Positions 23,201-41,229 are shown, counted from the stretch's first letter. The stretch is DNA of 64,000 nucleotides from Brienomyrus brachyistius (GCF_023856365.1 NC_064550.1:22321629-22385628), one strand, 5' to 3'. Numbers and translations: made by a program. The notes: generated by a model not told the origin, from the sequence alone.

Positions 23201-25233
23201 GCAGGGAGGAGGAGGAGGAGGAGCAGATGGAGAAAGACGCAAAGCCAGGAGAGCAACCTTCTTGTTGCTAAAAGCGGCTGAGACCACGTTTTAAGAGCAG
23301 GATATAAGGTCAGCATGAACAGCACTTGTGAAGGGCCAAGAGCAAAATAAATAAATAAATAAATAAAATGTGTTACAAGCCACATTTGTCTGAGGAGTGA
23401 CAGGAGGATGGAGGCTGGCAGAGACATTTATCAGGGGCTCGAGGAAGAGTTTTCCCTCAACATTTTGATCAGAAAGTCACAACTTACATAAAAGGTACAT
23501 AAATTAAGACTAGATTACTGAACCTAAAAGGGTTAACTTTAACGTCAAAGGGTCAACATAAAAAGATTATTCCCAAAGATAAAAAGAACAAAACGAGACT
23601 GTGTTTTAGTTCATATATTTTGTGAAAAGCAAAGGGTCACATCCAAAAGATCCGACATCTCATCAGCTCCATTATAAATGAAGATACATTTTAAATCTTC
23701 GAAAACTTGGCTCTGGGCGAAATATTGACCAACACAAACAAACACAAATAAATAAAATAGGAAAAATCCTAATTCTCCTTTCATGAACAATTACGTTTCA
23801 CAGGAGTACAATTTTTATTATTGTTTTTTTTTTTTGCATTTAGGGGAAGGAATTCTTGAATTGTCACAAATGATCAGAAGTAACCAAATGTTCCTCTCAA
23901 AATGACCGCGTTTGACACCTGACCATCCAGATTTTGGGGAGATTTACCGAGGATCACAAGAAGACAGCCCCCCCGAAAAAAGATACCAAACTGCGCAGTC
24001 TATATTTCTCCTGAAAAGTGGGATATTCGTTCAGTAGTTGACATTTGGACCAGTCATACACTTTACTCCAATAAACACAAGGTCAGGCTTCCTAAAATGT
24101 TAGCTTTACGAATTCATTGTCATGGGCAAAGAGAGAGGAAAAATGGCAAAACAACAAACACACGTTATCAAATCGGGCATATCCGTGGTGTCAAACCGAA
24201 TGGAAAAACAGATTAGGAAAGGATCTCCTAAGTGTGACAACAGAGCTTAATATTTTGAGCTGTATTCAAATAAGAATATTAGTAAATAACTGAAGGTTTA
24301 GCGTCGCTTGCAGTGTTGCACTATGCAGTGTTTTCTGCATGTATAAGAGCTTCGTTTGGAGTTAATGTACGTGATCACGAAGCAGTATTGATGGGCGCAC
24401 AGAACGGCGCTGCCGGAGATGAGGGACGTGCGCTCACACAGAAAGGGAAACACTGCCCCCTTCTGGTCATATTATAGACTAACATTCTATTCACAACTTT
24501 CTTCCCCCGTACTTGCTTCGGTTATCGTTTTTCAGATGATCTACTACTTACGACGCTTTTTTTTTTTTTTTATAAAAAAACCAACCCTTACAAATACCAA
24601 AAAAGGAAGAAAGGGCAATGCTTAGTTTTACGTACACCGATGCGTGACACCTTACAGAATTAACAACCGACGCCTTCCCTTGAGGAAACTAGCTAAGCTC
24701 AGAGCAAATATCATCGAAAGCAACGCACGCAGGAGTGACGCATTTTCTCGTATACAGATACATACCGACATAGGGTGATGTAAACAACTTAAAGAAAGAA
24801 AATATTACAAAATATGGAAGTGAATTTTCCTCCAAATTTTTAAAATCAGTTGCACAGAGTAACCCCGATGCACATTAGCATTATTCATGACCTTCAAAGG
24901 CTGCCGTTTAACTACTCACCACCCATCTTAATTTCAGGAAGACATGTTTCGAAATTTAATTATAAACATTGATAAACGCATAAGGTTAACAGATCAGATG
25001 TCACTCATAACACCAAACACTTCTGATTTCAGTACTCCATAAATTCACCTCACCCCCATTACAGTGGCGGAAGATTAAATGATAGGTATTACCGATTGTG
25101 GACGAATTATTAAAAAGTACCGCTACTGGAATTATTCCAGATCGCTCTGCTTGCGCCCGAGGTGCCACCATTAACTATAAGGCTTCCACGAGGCGGCCGA
25201 GCAGCGCCTCAGCAGCGACCCCTGTCGGTCTCA
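20256..25233. other. Sequence downstream of rnf114, no further gene seen
   Basis: It is AT-richer than 1-20 kb and G-runs stop after 22.8 kb. The proximal part must include the rnf114 3' UTR, whose end I could not place. A GC-rich patch (21775-21895) and another (23000-23200) have open frames of 68-154 codons on both strands, but no recognisable protein. No snai1 zinc-finger exon is present. Confidence 0.5.
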
Positions 25234-29973
<4,740 letters not shown>

Positions 29974-30240
29974 GTCCAGTTTGGCTTCGTTTATTTAATT
30001 ATTTTTTGTGCTGTTTTTGTTTCCTCCTCGGCGGTACGCGATGAGAAACAACTGAACTGCGTCGATGAGGAAAGACAACGTCACGGCGCTGAACCTGAGG
30101 GAGGATGAGGAGGAGGAGGAGAAGAGAGGAAAAGAGGGAGGGAGGGGGGGCGTGTCTGGGTGGTCGGTCTCGGCCGGCTCTCAGCAAAACTCCGGCCCCG
30201 CACCTGTTTGTCATCACCCCCCACCCCATACGTCGGATGA
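29974..30240 (-). promoter_or_regulatory. rnf114 5' UTR and proximal promoter region
   Basis: Upstream of the rnf114 ATG on the minus strand lies a dense pyrimidine-rich block. On the plus strand it reads as GAGGAGGA runs and GGGAGGGAGGGG at 30097-30150, with CpGs and a CACGCC box. This resembles a TATA-less housekeeping promoter with SP/KLF-type sites. No TATA box was seen. The exact transcription start is unknown. Confidence 0.45.
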
Positions 30241-30459
30241 CCAAAAAATTAGATTCATTATGCCTTTATGAATGAGACAATTGTAACTCACGTGTACGTA
30301 CTAAATCAAATGTAAAGCTATTTTATAAAACATAAGAAAATCCCGAAATCATACACATTTTGGTGCCTTTAATTAATTTAATTTTAACTGTTAGTGTGAC
30401 CTACAATGTATCACAACCCTTAGAGTCGCATTGTTATATCAATTGTCTTGATTTATAAA

Positions 30460-30545
30460 GTTGTCAAGTCAAATGGGATTTATTGTCATACCATTCATAT
30501 ACCAGTATACAGTGCATTTATCATTAGATTAAAAGGATGAATCTA
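30460..30545 (+). repeat. Short dispersed repeat fragment
   Basis: GTCAAGTCAAATGGGATTTA, then TTGTCAT and TATACCAGTATACAGTG, is a shared motif with 17757-17810 (TCAAGTCAAGTGGGTGTTAT, then TTGTCCA and TATACAGGTATAT) and more weakly with 59905-60005. It is therefore a repeat rather than promoter sequence, although it lies in the rnf114-spata2 spacer. Confidence 0.4.
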
Positions 30546-30884
30546 CCACATTGATTACTATTATGAAAAGTAATCTTGCCGCGAACATCATATATAGCAG
30601 TTAGTATATGTTAGTGCGAGAAGCAGTTCTTAAGTCTGTGCATTGCCTACCTGAAAAAAATTAAATTCCAATTAAATTCACTCACCCTACCAAAGGCCAG
30701 CTGTGACAATCACACGCTACATTCATCTTGATGCCATTCCAGACATTATAAACCATTCATAAGCCACGCCTGCCTGTGAAACCTGCCTTGAATGAGGTAT
30801 TATGAAATTCACAGTATTTGTAAATTGAAACCATTTTAAATGTATGTTTAAATATTTAAATTAATATTCTTACATGTAAATTTA

Positions 30885-31003
30885 AACTACGCATGTGCGC
30901 TGCGACCGTGCGCCTATCGTCCATACGTGCGTCAAACTGCCGTACGGACCGAAGTCTGCGCATGCGCTGTTAGAGCATGAGCGTTTCCTGCAGAATGCGA
31001 AGG
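30885..31003 (+). promoter_or_regulatory. Candidate spata2 core promoter with NRF1-type motifs and 5' UTR exon donor
   Basis: A short CpG-containing stretch breaks an otherwise AT-rich spacer. It has TGCGCATGCGC at 30957-30967, a perfect NRF1-type palindrome, and GCATGTGCGC at 30891-30900. A donor-like AAG/GTAGGA follows at 31002/31003. The first coding exon has a matching acceptor (CTTGCAG ending at 32063). A non-coding first exon ending at 31002 is therefore likely, as in mammalian SPATA2. The motifs are seen; their use and the start site are inferred. Confidence 0.6.
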
Positions 31004-32063
31004 TAGGATGCTACTCCGTGCTGGTGTTTTTTTGGTGTATTTTTATCTAGGTATTTGTAAAATTGCGAGTATATTTTTAATCACAAGTGTTCGTGAGCGC
31101 ACCGTGTTTCATTCGTTGCTCCCGTTTTTATCACCGCTGTTTACGACGGGTACCTACGTATGATTTTCTTTGGTTTGTGCTAGCTTAGCTAAGCTAGTCG
31201 CCTTCGCTGGCTGCGCTGGTCATCACCCATGCGCCTTCGTTTGGGGGGCCGGCCGCATTTACACACTGTCTTTAGCAGGGATATGGCTGATCATTTGTGT
31301 CGACACTGAAGCTCCGTATGAGAAGTGTGGTTTCGCAGCTAAGCTTAAGTCGCAGGGAGAAGGTGTCGTCTGCTTACTTGCAAGCCTGGCGTAGCCACAA
31401 GTTGAACAATTTAATGAAAAGCTAGTAAGCAAACATTGAAATCAATGTGCAGGTCGAGATAGCGTGTTCCCGCTGACCGAGGACTGGATGTTGTAGCAGA
31501 TTAGTGGTTATGACACTGTAGAAAAGATATGCGCGTATTTTGTTATCCTTTTAAGTGATTTTGAGGTTATATAATCATTTCTGGGTTTGTGGGTGCATGC
31601 AGGACGGTTTGATTATATTTGGCAATGAAAAATGGTGGTCAGTGTTGAAGTTTCCGGTCCTTACACGGCACATACATGGTGAGTCTCGTAAAGATGGAAC
31701 TGGGTGATGGGGTTTGAGATGGACGCTTGAGAAGGATTTCACTGCTGATTATATATTAGCCATAACTTAACCCACATCCACATTTCCCAGTCCTAATCTG
31801 TGTTGTGCTTCCCAGTTTGATCTAACCTATCTGAAGTTGTCAGCTGTTTAAGTTTTCATGTGGATGATTCGAAAAGTTTGTTTTAAAATTCTGTTTATTA
31901 ACAAGGACCTGTAGGCTGGGTTTGGCATCCTGAGGCAGTATCGAAACTGTTTCTTCTCAAGTCAACACCACCTACACTGTAATAAACCGGTTTCTTGGGT
32001 CCTGAGTCAGAAGTTTACTTTTGCGGTAAGTGGCTTATAAATAGCTTGCGGCTCTTCTTGCAG

Positions 32064-32206
32064 GTGGTTCTTGGTTCGATGACCCATCGCCGGCCCTCTG
32101 ACCTGTGCGTGCAATGAGAGGGGCGGGTTCTACGATGCCCTGATAGGCGTGGCCATCGTTGGTGGGGATATGTGTTTGGCGCTTTTAGTGCCGCCTGCTG
32201 CCGCTG
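32064..32206 (+). other. spata2: Probable spata2 5' UTR in second exon, with a 12-codon upstream ORF
   Basis: The sequence after the acceptor at 32062-32063 runs 143 bases to the start codon. It contains a complete upstream ORF, ATG at 32079 to TGA at 32117, encoding MTHRRPSDLCVQ. It ends 89 bases before the spata2 ATG and is not in frame with it. Such uORFs often lower translation of the main ORF, but no data show this here. Confidence 0.55.
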
Positions 32207-34174
32207 ATGGATGTCAAGCTGCGAGAGGACCTGTTCAAGAAGTACGCCCAGTCACTGGAACGTCGGCTGGAAGAGGAGGATGATGCGGGCAGACAGGGGC
32301 CCACCACGGACGGGATGCTGCTGTCTGCAGCTGCCGCCTGGCTCGGGGCCCATCAGGCTGACCCTGGTCAGCGGTTTCGTCTCGTCCGCTTTTATGAGCT
32401 GGTGGAGAATTCTCTGCTCACTCTGAGGGGTGCCAGTCTCCATGCCCTGGAGATGGCTTTCTCCATCTTGGAGACCGTCTGCACCAACCTGTTGCTGTTT
32501 CCCTGGAAGAAGGAGTTTCGATGCATCAAGGTAGGGGTCTCTCGTTAGGGTCAAATCTGAGGCTCTTTGTCCTCCATCTGTTTGTTCCCAGATCTTCGTA
32601 ATTTCATTAAAAATGTGTCTAGAGGCTGTGTTGTTGGGGGTGATTTGGTCACAACCTACCAGGGTTTTGAATTTGAACCCCCCCCCCACCACCACCAGCT
32701 CTGGGTGTGTGTAGAAATTTCCTGTATTTGCCACACCACAGATGTGTCCTCTGGTCGAATTGGGGACTCCAGACTGCCTTACATTAGCTCTGTGTTCTTG
32801 AGTGTGATGTTCTAAGGTTCCTTTCAGGTTGCGTTGTGCTTTTTGTCCTCTGTCTTTGTAGAACCTGAATTACCCAGAATGGGTTCAAAGACTGCTTGGA
32901 ATTGGCCCCCTTTTTGCTTAGAGGTTTGACAGCATTTCTGTGCTGCTTTGCAGACCTTCACTGGACCCTACGTGTATCACCTGCAGTCAGCAGTGTGTGA
33001 CTCGGACCTGCGCTCCCTTCTGCGTTCTATGGGATACTCCCGCGAGGAGCTGCAGTTCCAAATCCGTGACGTCCCTGGGAATGCCGTGCACCTGCGACTG
33101 CTGGGCTTTGAGCTCTTCTTGGCCCAGGCAGAGTGCCGGCTCCTGGGCGAGGTGGTGATGCTGGCTGGGGGTGCCACGACGGAGCTGGAGGCACTGGAGG
33201 CGCGCCGAGGGAGCTGGGAGGACGCGGCTGCGTGTGCCGAGGCCCTGAGGCTCCGTGATGCCCTGGCTGGGGATGTGTCGCGGCTCTCGGTACGGCAGGA
33301 TGAGCTGGAGCGTGTGCACCCCAGGCGGGCTGGACGGCCGTCCAAATCTGTGGATGTGACGGACGGGGCAGGTCATTGGCACCAAGCCAGCAAACCCGTG
33401 CTGAAGGCTACGCTGAGCTTGCGCAAGGAGCCACTCTTCGTGGATGCCGAGGAGGACCTGCAGGACGAGATCATCCGGCCGAATGCTTCCCTTCTCTCCA
33501 TGGCGGCTCCTTATAGCCCCGTGTCGGACTTCTTTCCCGTCCAGTCCCCGCCGACGGAGCCTTATGCTTACCCCCTCTCCTCCCTCGACGAGGTTGACCT
33601 GTACACTGAGCGTGGTGTTGGCCGACAGACGCCATCCCGCCCGCCCAGCCGCGACGTCCGCGAGAGCTGGTCAGTGAAGACCCACGGCGGAGCTCCTCTC
33701 TGCGTCACGTGCCAGGGCTGTGGTGTGGGTTGCTCCAGCCTCACCTCCTGCCAGAAATGCGACATGATCCTGTGCCCTGCCTGCCATGCGGTGGATCCCT
33801 CCCCTTGCTGCGGCATGCCTGATTACCCCAAGGCATCTCATCCCCTTGACAGCTACCTACCAGCAAAGGAGAAGTCGTCCGCTTACAGTAACGCCCACGC
33901 CCAGCTGACAGAGAAGCCGCTGAGCAAGCTGTACCCCAGCAAGTCTGTCGGCGCTGGCAGCAGCGTGCCAGTCGTTGGCGTTTCTCGCTGCGGCTTCTGC
34001 AACAAACCGGGCGCATCACACACCTGTATGAATTGCTCCAAGGTCTCTTGCGACACTTGCATGAGCCTCTATGCCAATGACATATGTAGCCGCAAGAACT
34101 TGCACCATAACTTTGTGCCCAACCATCAGCTCAACTACAAGTCCAGCTCTGTATCTCATCTGGTGTACCGATAG
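32207..34174 (+). CDS. spata2: SPATA2, CYLD-LUBAC adaptor, two coding exons
   Basis: Coding exons 32207-32530 and 32954-34174 join in phase 0 (FRCIK then TFTGPYVYHL) with GT donor and AG acceptor, giving 514 aa (human about 520). The N-terminal part of about 200 residues matches the SPATA2 PUB domain, which binds the catalytic domain of CYLD. A DEVDLYTERG motif with Tyr325 fits the PUB-interacting motif that docks on HOIP of LUBAC. Two cysteine clusters follow: C358, C361, C364, C368 and onward, then CGFC at 454-457 with paired cysteines to the end. SPATA2 thereby brings CYLD to TNF-receptor and NOD2 signalling complexes. The start is the first ATG of that frame; a second in-frame Met is not close. 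The gene is head to head with rnf114. Splicing, reading frame and cysteines are all intact. The assignment rests on sequence plus synteny. Confidence 0.95.
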
Positions 34175-36130
34175 ACCACAAGGCCTTGCTTGTGGCAACT
34201 GGGGAGTGGACTGTGAGATTTCTCATCAAGGATTTCTAGAAGGTTGGAAGGCCAAGCTACTGCTTCTATCCTCTATCTCTCAGTCCTTCGAAAGGATCCC
34301 AACGTGTGTTTGCATCCCCTCTCTCCTTCCCTGCATCGGCTGTCTGGGTCTTTCCAGCTCACCGATTTGCAAACCAAGTAGAAAACAAGCAGCTCGATTC
34401 TAACATCATCTACTCATGTCTGAACTCCCCGTTTTTATCCTATGCTTGTGTTGTACGGTGAAATCAAATCTTGACAGCATCTTCAGAATTGACAAGTATG
34501 TTTGCGTCATGCAAATGATATCAAGTAGTATATACGTATTTTAAATGTTATTATACGAACTCACTCGATGTGTTGGGGTGAGTCAGTTGTCTCATCAGCT
34601 GCTGTCAAGTCTGGTCAAGTACAGATCTGCCCCGGTGGACTTGATCTCCTACAGCCTTCCCTGGATCTGTAGCTGCTGTTACTGTTGGTTGAGTTAAATT
34701 TGTATATATCTCTTGTAGCCCCCTTTAATTATTCACAACCTTACTGTAAAGACCATTCTTCTGGGTGGACAATGATAGTTCTTGAGGTTGTCTGGAGTTT
34801 AGAAGTTTGGTTGAGAAACTCAATAGTCCAACACCTGAAAATGAATAATTTTAGGTTTTTTTTTTTTTTTCTTGAGCAGAGTTGGAACACATGCAAAAAA
34901 AGTCTCAGAAAATTTGAGAGACCTTGAGAAGTGATCTATAATAGTATAGGGAGAGATCCATCTTGTGTGGATTCGGTGCATTGTAGTTTTAATGCTTTCA
35001 GAAATGATCAGTGCTCATAGAAGATCATAAATTGTTGGATATAATATGTATTGTGACATTGATACTAGACTATTGTGTAAATTGTGCACTCCACCTCTGT
35101 CATCGCGAAACACCAGTGAACTTTCTCGCAGTGTGGTATATCATCCACGAATTGCCAGGATAGCTTACAGCATCCTGCGTTTACAGTACGAGTGGTTTAC
35201 AGAAGCCGACATGGAAAGTTACACGTTTACATGCAACACTTTGACTGCCAAAGTCCATGATGCTCACTTTTGGTTTATTTCCTTGTTTTAATTCTGCGAA
35301 GCATCAAAACGTATTGTTGGTTTTGCACGTTACCCAAGTCGCCCATTTCCACAGTGGCTTTTCTGCCCTCATCCCAAGGCATTCAGTTTCTGCATGGTTC
35401 TGTTCCTACTGTTGTCATAGCAACGGGTATTTAAATGGACAGCCCTATGACCCTGCCGTTTTTTGTGTGCTTTGAGCGGTTGGAAATTCTACGTGGGTTC
35501 CGAGAGCCCCGTTAACGACGTAGCTTGCGTCTCAGACGTTTCTCCCGCCATGACACATGCTGCCAGTCTGTCCATTGCGATTTCTTGGCCGTGGGGGGGG
35601 GGGGGGCGGCTGTCTGCAATGTTTGTTTCCTGAGAGTAATTTTGTGGGCTCACGCGATACCAAGTACAGATGAAGGACAAAAGGACCCAAAAAAGTGTTC
35701 CGAGGCCAGGATTCTTTACAACCTTGATTTTTGGTTCTTCACTGGTTCCAGTCTGCAGTGGTCCAAGGAACATGGTGGAGTTCCAGATTATTTCACTGAG
35801 CTATGCAACCTTGCAGGAGGTTCATGATGCTGGTTAGGTGTGTGTCTACTGTAAAGGCTAGGGAAGGGTTTACTGTCTGAATCTAGGGCTGTCAGTCCAG
35901 ACCTGTGTTGTTAAAATGTCTTTTTTGCATTAACTTATTGGGTTCTGGCTGTTTTATGAAGATAATGGAGTGGGAGGATTATCTTTGCAGTATAATTGTT
36001 GTAATAACACTGTGTGAAGTGTACTTGTGTCATCAACATGGTTGTTCATTCTCCAGTGCTGTTAATTGTCAGTGTCCGATAAGGAAAACGTTCCTTTTGC
36101 TTTCCTATTAAACAGTGTTTAATTGTTATA
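34175..36130 (+). other. spata2: Probable spata2 3' UTR
   Basis: About 1.9 kb follows the spata2 stop without other coding signal or an obvious dispersed repeat, AT-rich in places. An ATTAAA at 36107-36112 is a candidate poly(A) signal at a length close to the long 3' UTR known for mammalian SPATA2. A G-run lies at about 35586-35597. The 3' end is inferred, not demonstrated. Confidence 0.4.
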
Positions 36131-39100
36131 GAAATCTGATCATCTATTGTATAAAGCCCAGCAAAGAAAGTAAAAGTTTTTATGCATTGAAATTTAGTCA
36201 TTCAGTTAATCAGATCAGATCTGCTTGGGATTTCCAAAATGGCTGACGTCTGCCCGTTCCTGGTTTTGTGTTTAATCCTGAGATACCATTCCCTTGTTAA
36301 TTAATTTCTGCTATAATGCTAGGTGATGATCACTCTGGGTGTGTTCCAGGTAAGGTGAAAGCTGACTGTGAATAGTATCCCCTCCGGCAATGTTTCCCTA
36401 CACAGTCCTCAGGAACCCCCAGAAAGTACACATTTTTGCTCCCCAAGTGAGGTCTTGAACCTTCTAGTGCAATGCCCAGGAGACCTCATTCCTGGAAGGC
36501 AGGACGATGCCACTGGCTTGCTGATGCTGCTGCCTGGTGCTCAGGGAAGGTCTCGTTGTGTGATCAATGGAGCCATCTTCCTGGAATATGTGGAGGTACG
36601 TGCTGAACGATGATGTTCATCAGGTCTATTCAAGTGTTTTTGAAGAAATGTGAAGGGAATGATTTGGTAGCTTTGCCACATCCTATGCTGAGACACACTA
36701 GCAGGGACCCCAGAACATTGTCTTGGGACTGGCTTTCCTCAGGATGGAACGTTCCTTGGATATCCGTCACCTGACAACCACGTCCTGATGGTCTGTGTGT
36801 TTTATGCCAGTTTAATGCGTTTCGGTTTCTGCCTCTCTTCTGGCAAATGCCACCATGTGGAGGGTCAGTTACACTACATGACCACGATACACATCTAAAA
36901 ACACGGAAAGGTGTCTGAGAAGAGTGATTACTTTCCTAAACTTTATCTGACAGCAGTCTGGTGTAGTGCTGTATGATGTGATCAAGTTCATGCTGGGGTT
37001 TTCCCCTTGGTAACTGGCCCCAAGGCTGCGTTTGGCCGAAGCTGGTGACGTGCATATATAATCCCCCGAGTGTTGGGTCTTTTGATTGGATCGTTGCAGA
37101 TGAAATCTCCTGCAGCTCAAGCCCTTGTGACCTTCAGTTCCCGCAAATGCTCTGCAGCGTAGAGGCACTAGGGAGAGGTCCATACTTGATGGTATGCCAG
37201 TCCCTCACGGGACACATTCTGCAGGCGATTTGGAGTCGCCTATTTGCCTTAGTTAGCAGACACTGTTGTTCAAAGTAATGTACGAGTGGGGCTCAGACGG
37301 TCAGTCCCTGGAGCAACTGGGGTTAAGGGCCTTGCTCAAGGACCCAATAGTTGGATCACTTTGCCATCTAGTGGAATTGAAACTGACTTTCTGTTCTCAG
37401 GTGAGGTGTTGTAACCTTGTAGTGCCACACACCGTATTTTGAATTGCGGCATGGGGAGGACATGCAGAACACACTGACAGAGGTGCGGCATGAGGCAAGT
37501 CGTGCCCTCTAAGCCACCATGATGTCCCAGCTTGTAATAACGGCTGGCAGCCATGCCCAGAACTGCACGGCAGGAACAATCATGATTACATCATCACTGT
37601 CTTTTGTCCCAATGAGTGGATTGTTTTGAGCTGGGTAGGGTAGTTCTCCTTGAGTCTTGCTCTTGGTTTGGATTCCCGTTTGCCGTCCTGCTCTAAGACG
37701 AGAGAGCACCCTACGCGTTTTGTCACCCTCTATGCTAAGAGGTTTGAATGTCTACACCAAGACTTCCCAGAGCTTTAATCTGTGTCCTACTGAACTTCGG
37801 CGTAATGATGCCCCTCCCCTTACATTCTTCCAGCTGGGGAGAAGTGTTGTTATTCACCATTAAATTTCATTCCACCCAGTGTAAGACGATGTCTGGAACA
37901 CGATGAAACCTAATACCAAAGTGTTCCCACAGGAATCCTGCTCTCTGATGGATTGAATCTGAGCTAAAAATCTAGAATTAATCTAATTGAGCAACAGTAG
38001 CATATCATTGGTTTAATTTTGAGCAAAAGCTGCCAAAGCTTTCAGTGGATCGCGGTTTTTGGAAGCCCAGGGCTGTCTGTGTGACATTTCAGCTACACGG
38101 GTTACGGCTGTAGTCAGTGTTGCTGAGTAATACTTGGGCAAGTGAGCCAGTTTCCATTTTCACTTTTAATCTGTTTTTTTTCTTCATGCAAAGATGCAAG
38201 GAAAATTAACTCAACGAAATGCGTTAATATAAAAATAGCATATTTTACTTGTACCATATTCCCCTTAAAATATGCTCCAAGAAACCACTAGAGGGCACTG
38301 TAACCTAACAAAAACTTCTTGGTTTCAAATAAAGGTAGATTTTTACATAGAATGTACGCCGTCTGTAGTCACACAGCTGCAAACTCAATGCCGTAGCCTT
38401 CCTCATCACTTCCCCAGAAGTGTAGCTACGTGTCACCCTACAGCATAAGGTACGCAGCCACGCCACACCATCGGCATAGATTCTTCACTAAAGTATAAAT
38501 TAGCCTTAACTAGCTACTTCTATCCAAAAGGCCCAAACCTGTAATGAGCACCAGTTTGCCAAAAGATTTATCTTCTCAACTAAAACATATGACTGCCTCT
38601 ATTTTATGACGTTTTACAAGTATTCTGCCAAATTCAGTTTTTTTATGTGTAATACAGGTTTTTATGAAACCAGCATGATTAGGAAGGTCGGAGGTCAACG
38701 CTAGCAATGGCCAATGAGATTTCGCCCCTTTCTGTACCTCGGGGTCGATACGAAAGCCTTACACCCTCCCCATCAAGGACCCTCAAGCTGCTGTAGGAGG
38801 ATCACACCGTCAGACACCATCAGACACTTGGGTCTTTGAGTGGCAGCTTGTTGGACATGGTGCCTGTTCACACACCCTTTACTCTGAGGCTTTGCTCACT
38901 CTATTCATCTGTTGTTGTCCAGCAAGGCAAAGCTAAGAATGACTGAGTAAATCTCAAGGAATGGGGACGCAGGACAAGCAATGGAGTCCATTAGGTTTGG
39001 ATTTTAAAAGAAGATTTTGCTGTCTGTGAGATATGGCCAGGCACTCATCTCTGTGACTCGTCTATGCAAAGGGAAATCTGAACGTCCTTGTTTGTCCTGG

Positions 39101-39265
39101 TACAATCCGGTGCTCATAATAATGTGTCTGTGTTAAACTGGCATCGTCCTTGAAAGAAATTTAATTTGCTTTTATACTGATGTACTATTTTTACTACCCT
39201 TTTTAAAACGCCAGCAAGTATAGTTAGCACATCACTCTAAATTCCCAAAACACCTTTTCTATCAT
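36131..39265. other. Intergenic, no gene seen
   Basis: It contains one SINE fragment (37270-37430) and otherwise unassigned single-copy-looking sequence. No homopolymer tracts of note. Confidence 0.5.
37270..37430 (-). mobile_element. tRNA-derived SINE fragment
   Basis: The body GGTTAAGGGCCTTGCTCAAG is followed by a decayed head (GGAATTGAAACTGACTTTCT). Confidence 0.5.
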
Positions 39266-39655
39266 CCATCCAGCCATTTTCTAAACCGCTTATCCTACTG
39301 GGTCTGGAGCAAGCAATGGGCATGAGGCAGGGAACAATCCAGGATGGGGGGCCAGCCCATTGCAGGGCACACTCTCTCTCACACACACACATACACACAC
39401 ACACTCACACACACACACCTGTGGGCACTTAAGCAACTCCAAGTAGCCTCAGCATGTTTTTGGACTGTGGGGGGAAACCGGAGTACCTGGAGGAAACCCC
39501 ATGATGACATGGGGAGAACATGCAAACTCCGCACACATGTAACCCAGGCAGAGACTCGAACCCGGGTCCCAGAGGTGTGAGGCAACAGTGCTAACCACTG
39601 CACCACCATGCCCCCCCTCACCCTAACCACTGCACCACCATGCCGTCCCCCCTTT
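39266..39655 (-). mobile_element. tRNA-derived SINE with duplicated head end
   Basis: This is an inverted copy of the 47121 family. An internal CA-rich expansion lies at 39370-39418. The tRNA-like 5' end is present twice: CTAACCACTGCACCACCATG occurs at about 39591 and again at about 39625. The second copy probably arose by slippage or by a second truncated insertion. Confidence 0.8.
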
Positions 39656-40189
39656 TCTATCAGTATCCTTGAAATGTAAAACAACTTCATATGATGAATT
39701 AATTTGCCTTAACTGCATGGTTCATATGGAAAATGAAAAGGCTGTTTACACCATTTTAAAACCTCATTTTTGGCAAAGGCCTTTCAGTTTTTGCACTGAA
39801 GGTGAACGCTTAGTAAAGTGATGTTCACATGTAGGTTATGAATACAGAGCTACTTACTGAGGTACCAGTCCACCCAAATAAACAAAAATCAAAATCAAAC
39901 CTGGTTTAATAAAACTGTTAGCTTGGTGCATCAAGCTAGTTCCAAATCGAACTGACATTTGCCTCCAGAACCACTATAAGGGCGAGTTCAGAGAAGCCTT
40001 TCTGCACACAGCTGTACTGAGCTGTTATCTTTTTTACTTGTCATTCCTGTTAGCGTTAATGAGTCCGGCCACCCTCCCCTGACCTCTCTCTTTCAGGACA
40101 CACACATGCCATTAGTAATTTACAGGTACCAGTTGACCTAACACTTTGTGTTAAACCTATTTAGTAGATGCATTTATCGAAAGAAAAAA

Positions 40190-40445
40190 AAGTCTCTGGA
40201 GAAATAGTGAAATCACTTTGCTGGTGCTGGGATTTGAACTGGCGACTTTCTGATTACATGAGCAGTGACCTAATCCACTGAACCACAAACCACCCCCATG
40301 GGTGGAATACAAAGTACCTCACTAACGTACACATTATATAAGGGGAGCAGGTACAAACTTCACTCACCCAGTAGGGGTGGGATTTGAACCCACAACCCTG
40401 CAGGTATGAATCAGCCCATTGAGCAGCTTCCTGCATGAAACATCG
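40190..40445 (-). mobile_element. Two tRNA-derived SINE heads in tandem orientation
   Basis: Two inverse heads lie close together: GGGATTTGAACTGGCGACTT with CCACTGAACCACAAACCACC at 40230-40300, and GGGATTTGAACCCACAACCC at 40380-40400. They precede the degenerate ATGG-tail SINE at 40440. Confidence 0.55.
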
Positions 40446-40745
40446 ATCCATTTTCTGTAACTGTCGTATTTAGGGTCATGGGAGGTCCAGAGCCTGTGGG
40501 CACAAGGCAGGGAACAACCCAGGATGGAGCACCGACCAATCACAGAACACACTCACACACACCATTCACACCTTTGGGTAATTTGGAAAATCCAGTCAGC
40601 CTCCTCATGTTTTTGGTCTGTGGGAGGAAACGGGAGTATCCAGTGAAAAACCCACATTGACACTGAGAGAACATGTAGACTCCACACACGTGGAATCCTG
40701 GTCCCAGAGGTTTGAGACAACAGTGCTAACCTCGCCCCGCATGAC
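40440..40745 (-). mobile_element. Degenerate copy of the ATGG-tail SINE family
   Basis: The order of motifs matches the family (GGCAGGGAACAACCCAGGAT, then CATGTTTTTGG, then GAGAACATG and a TTGAGACAACAGTGCTAACC head), with many substitutions. It is older than the copies at 11.9, 39.3 and 47.1 kb. Confidence 0.65.
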
Positions 40746-41229
40746 ACGAACAAATGGAAATATTTCGGCAGCAATGGCAACATTTATTACAAACGTTACC
40801 TCTCTGGAAAGAGGCGTACAGCGGTGCGCTTTCGGACCCACCTTCTTCGGTATAAATGCATCTTTTTAAGAAATACACAGAAAGCGGGAAACGTATAAGC
40901 GCCAGAAAAACCGACAAGAAAGAATCTGTTCAGTCCCCTGGACTACACTTCCACGTTATAATTCAGAAACTATGGTAATGATTACTCTACACAGGGGGCA
41001 TTGCTCCGAAATAATCAGAAATACTGAAATATGACCAGCATTTCTTTAAATACTTAAACGATTTTATTTCAATTTCCACGTTGCTTATGCAACATGTAGA
41101 TGACTGGTTAACTGCGATCAGCATCGCATACATGCAACCTAGTAATTAGCTTATACACGTCGATGCAAGTTAAGCTTGTTTCAAGAGTGTAGCATGATTG
41201 AAGTCGCCCCCCAGGTCCCCCGTTGCAGT

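Noticed and set aside
22817..23294. Frames of 103-154 codons in a GC-rich patch
   Set aside because: Three frames are open at once and none resembles a family; a GGAGGA run contributes to one.
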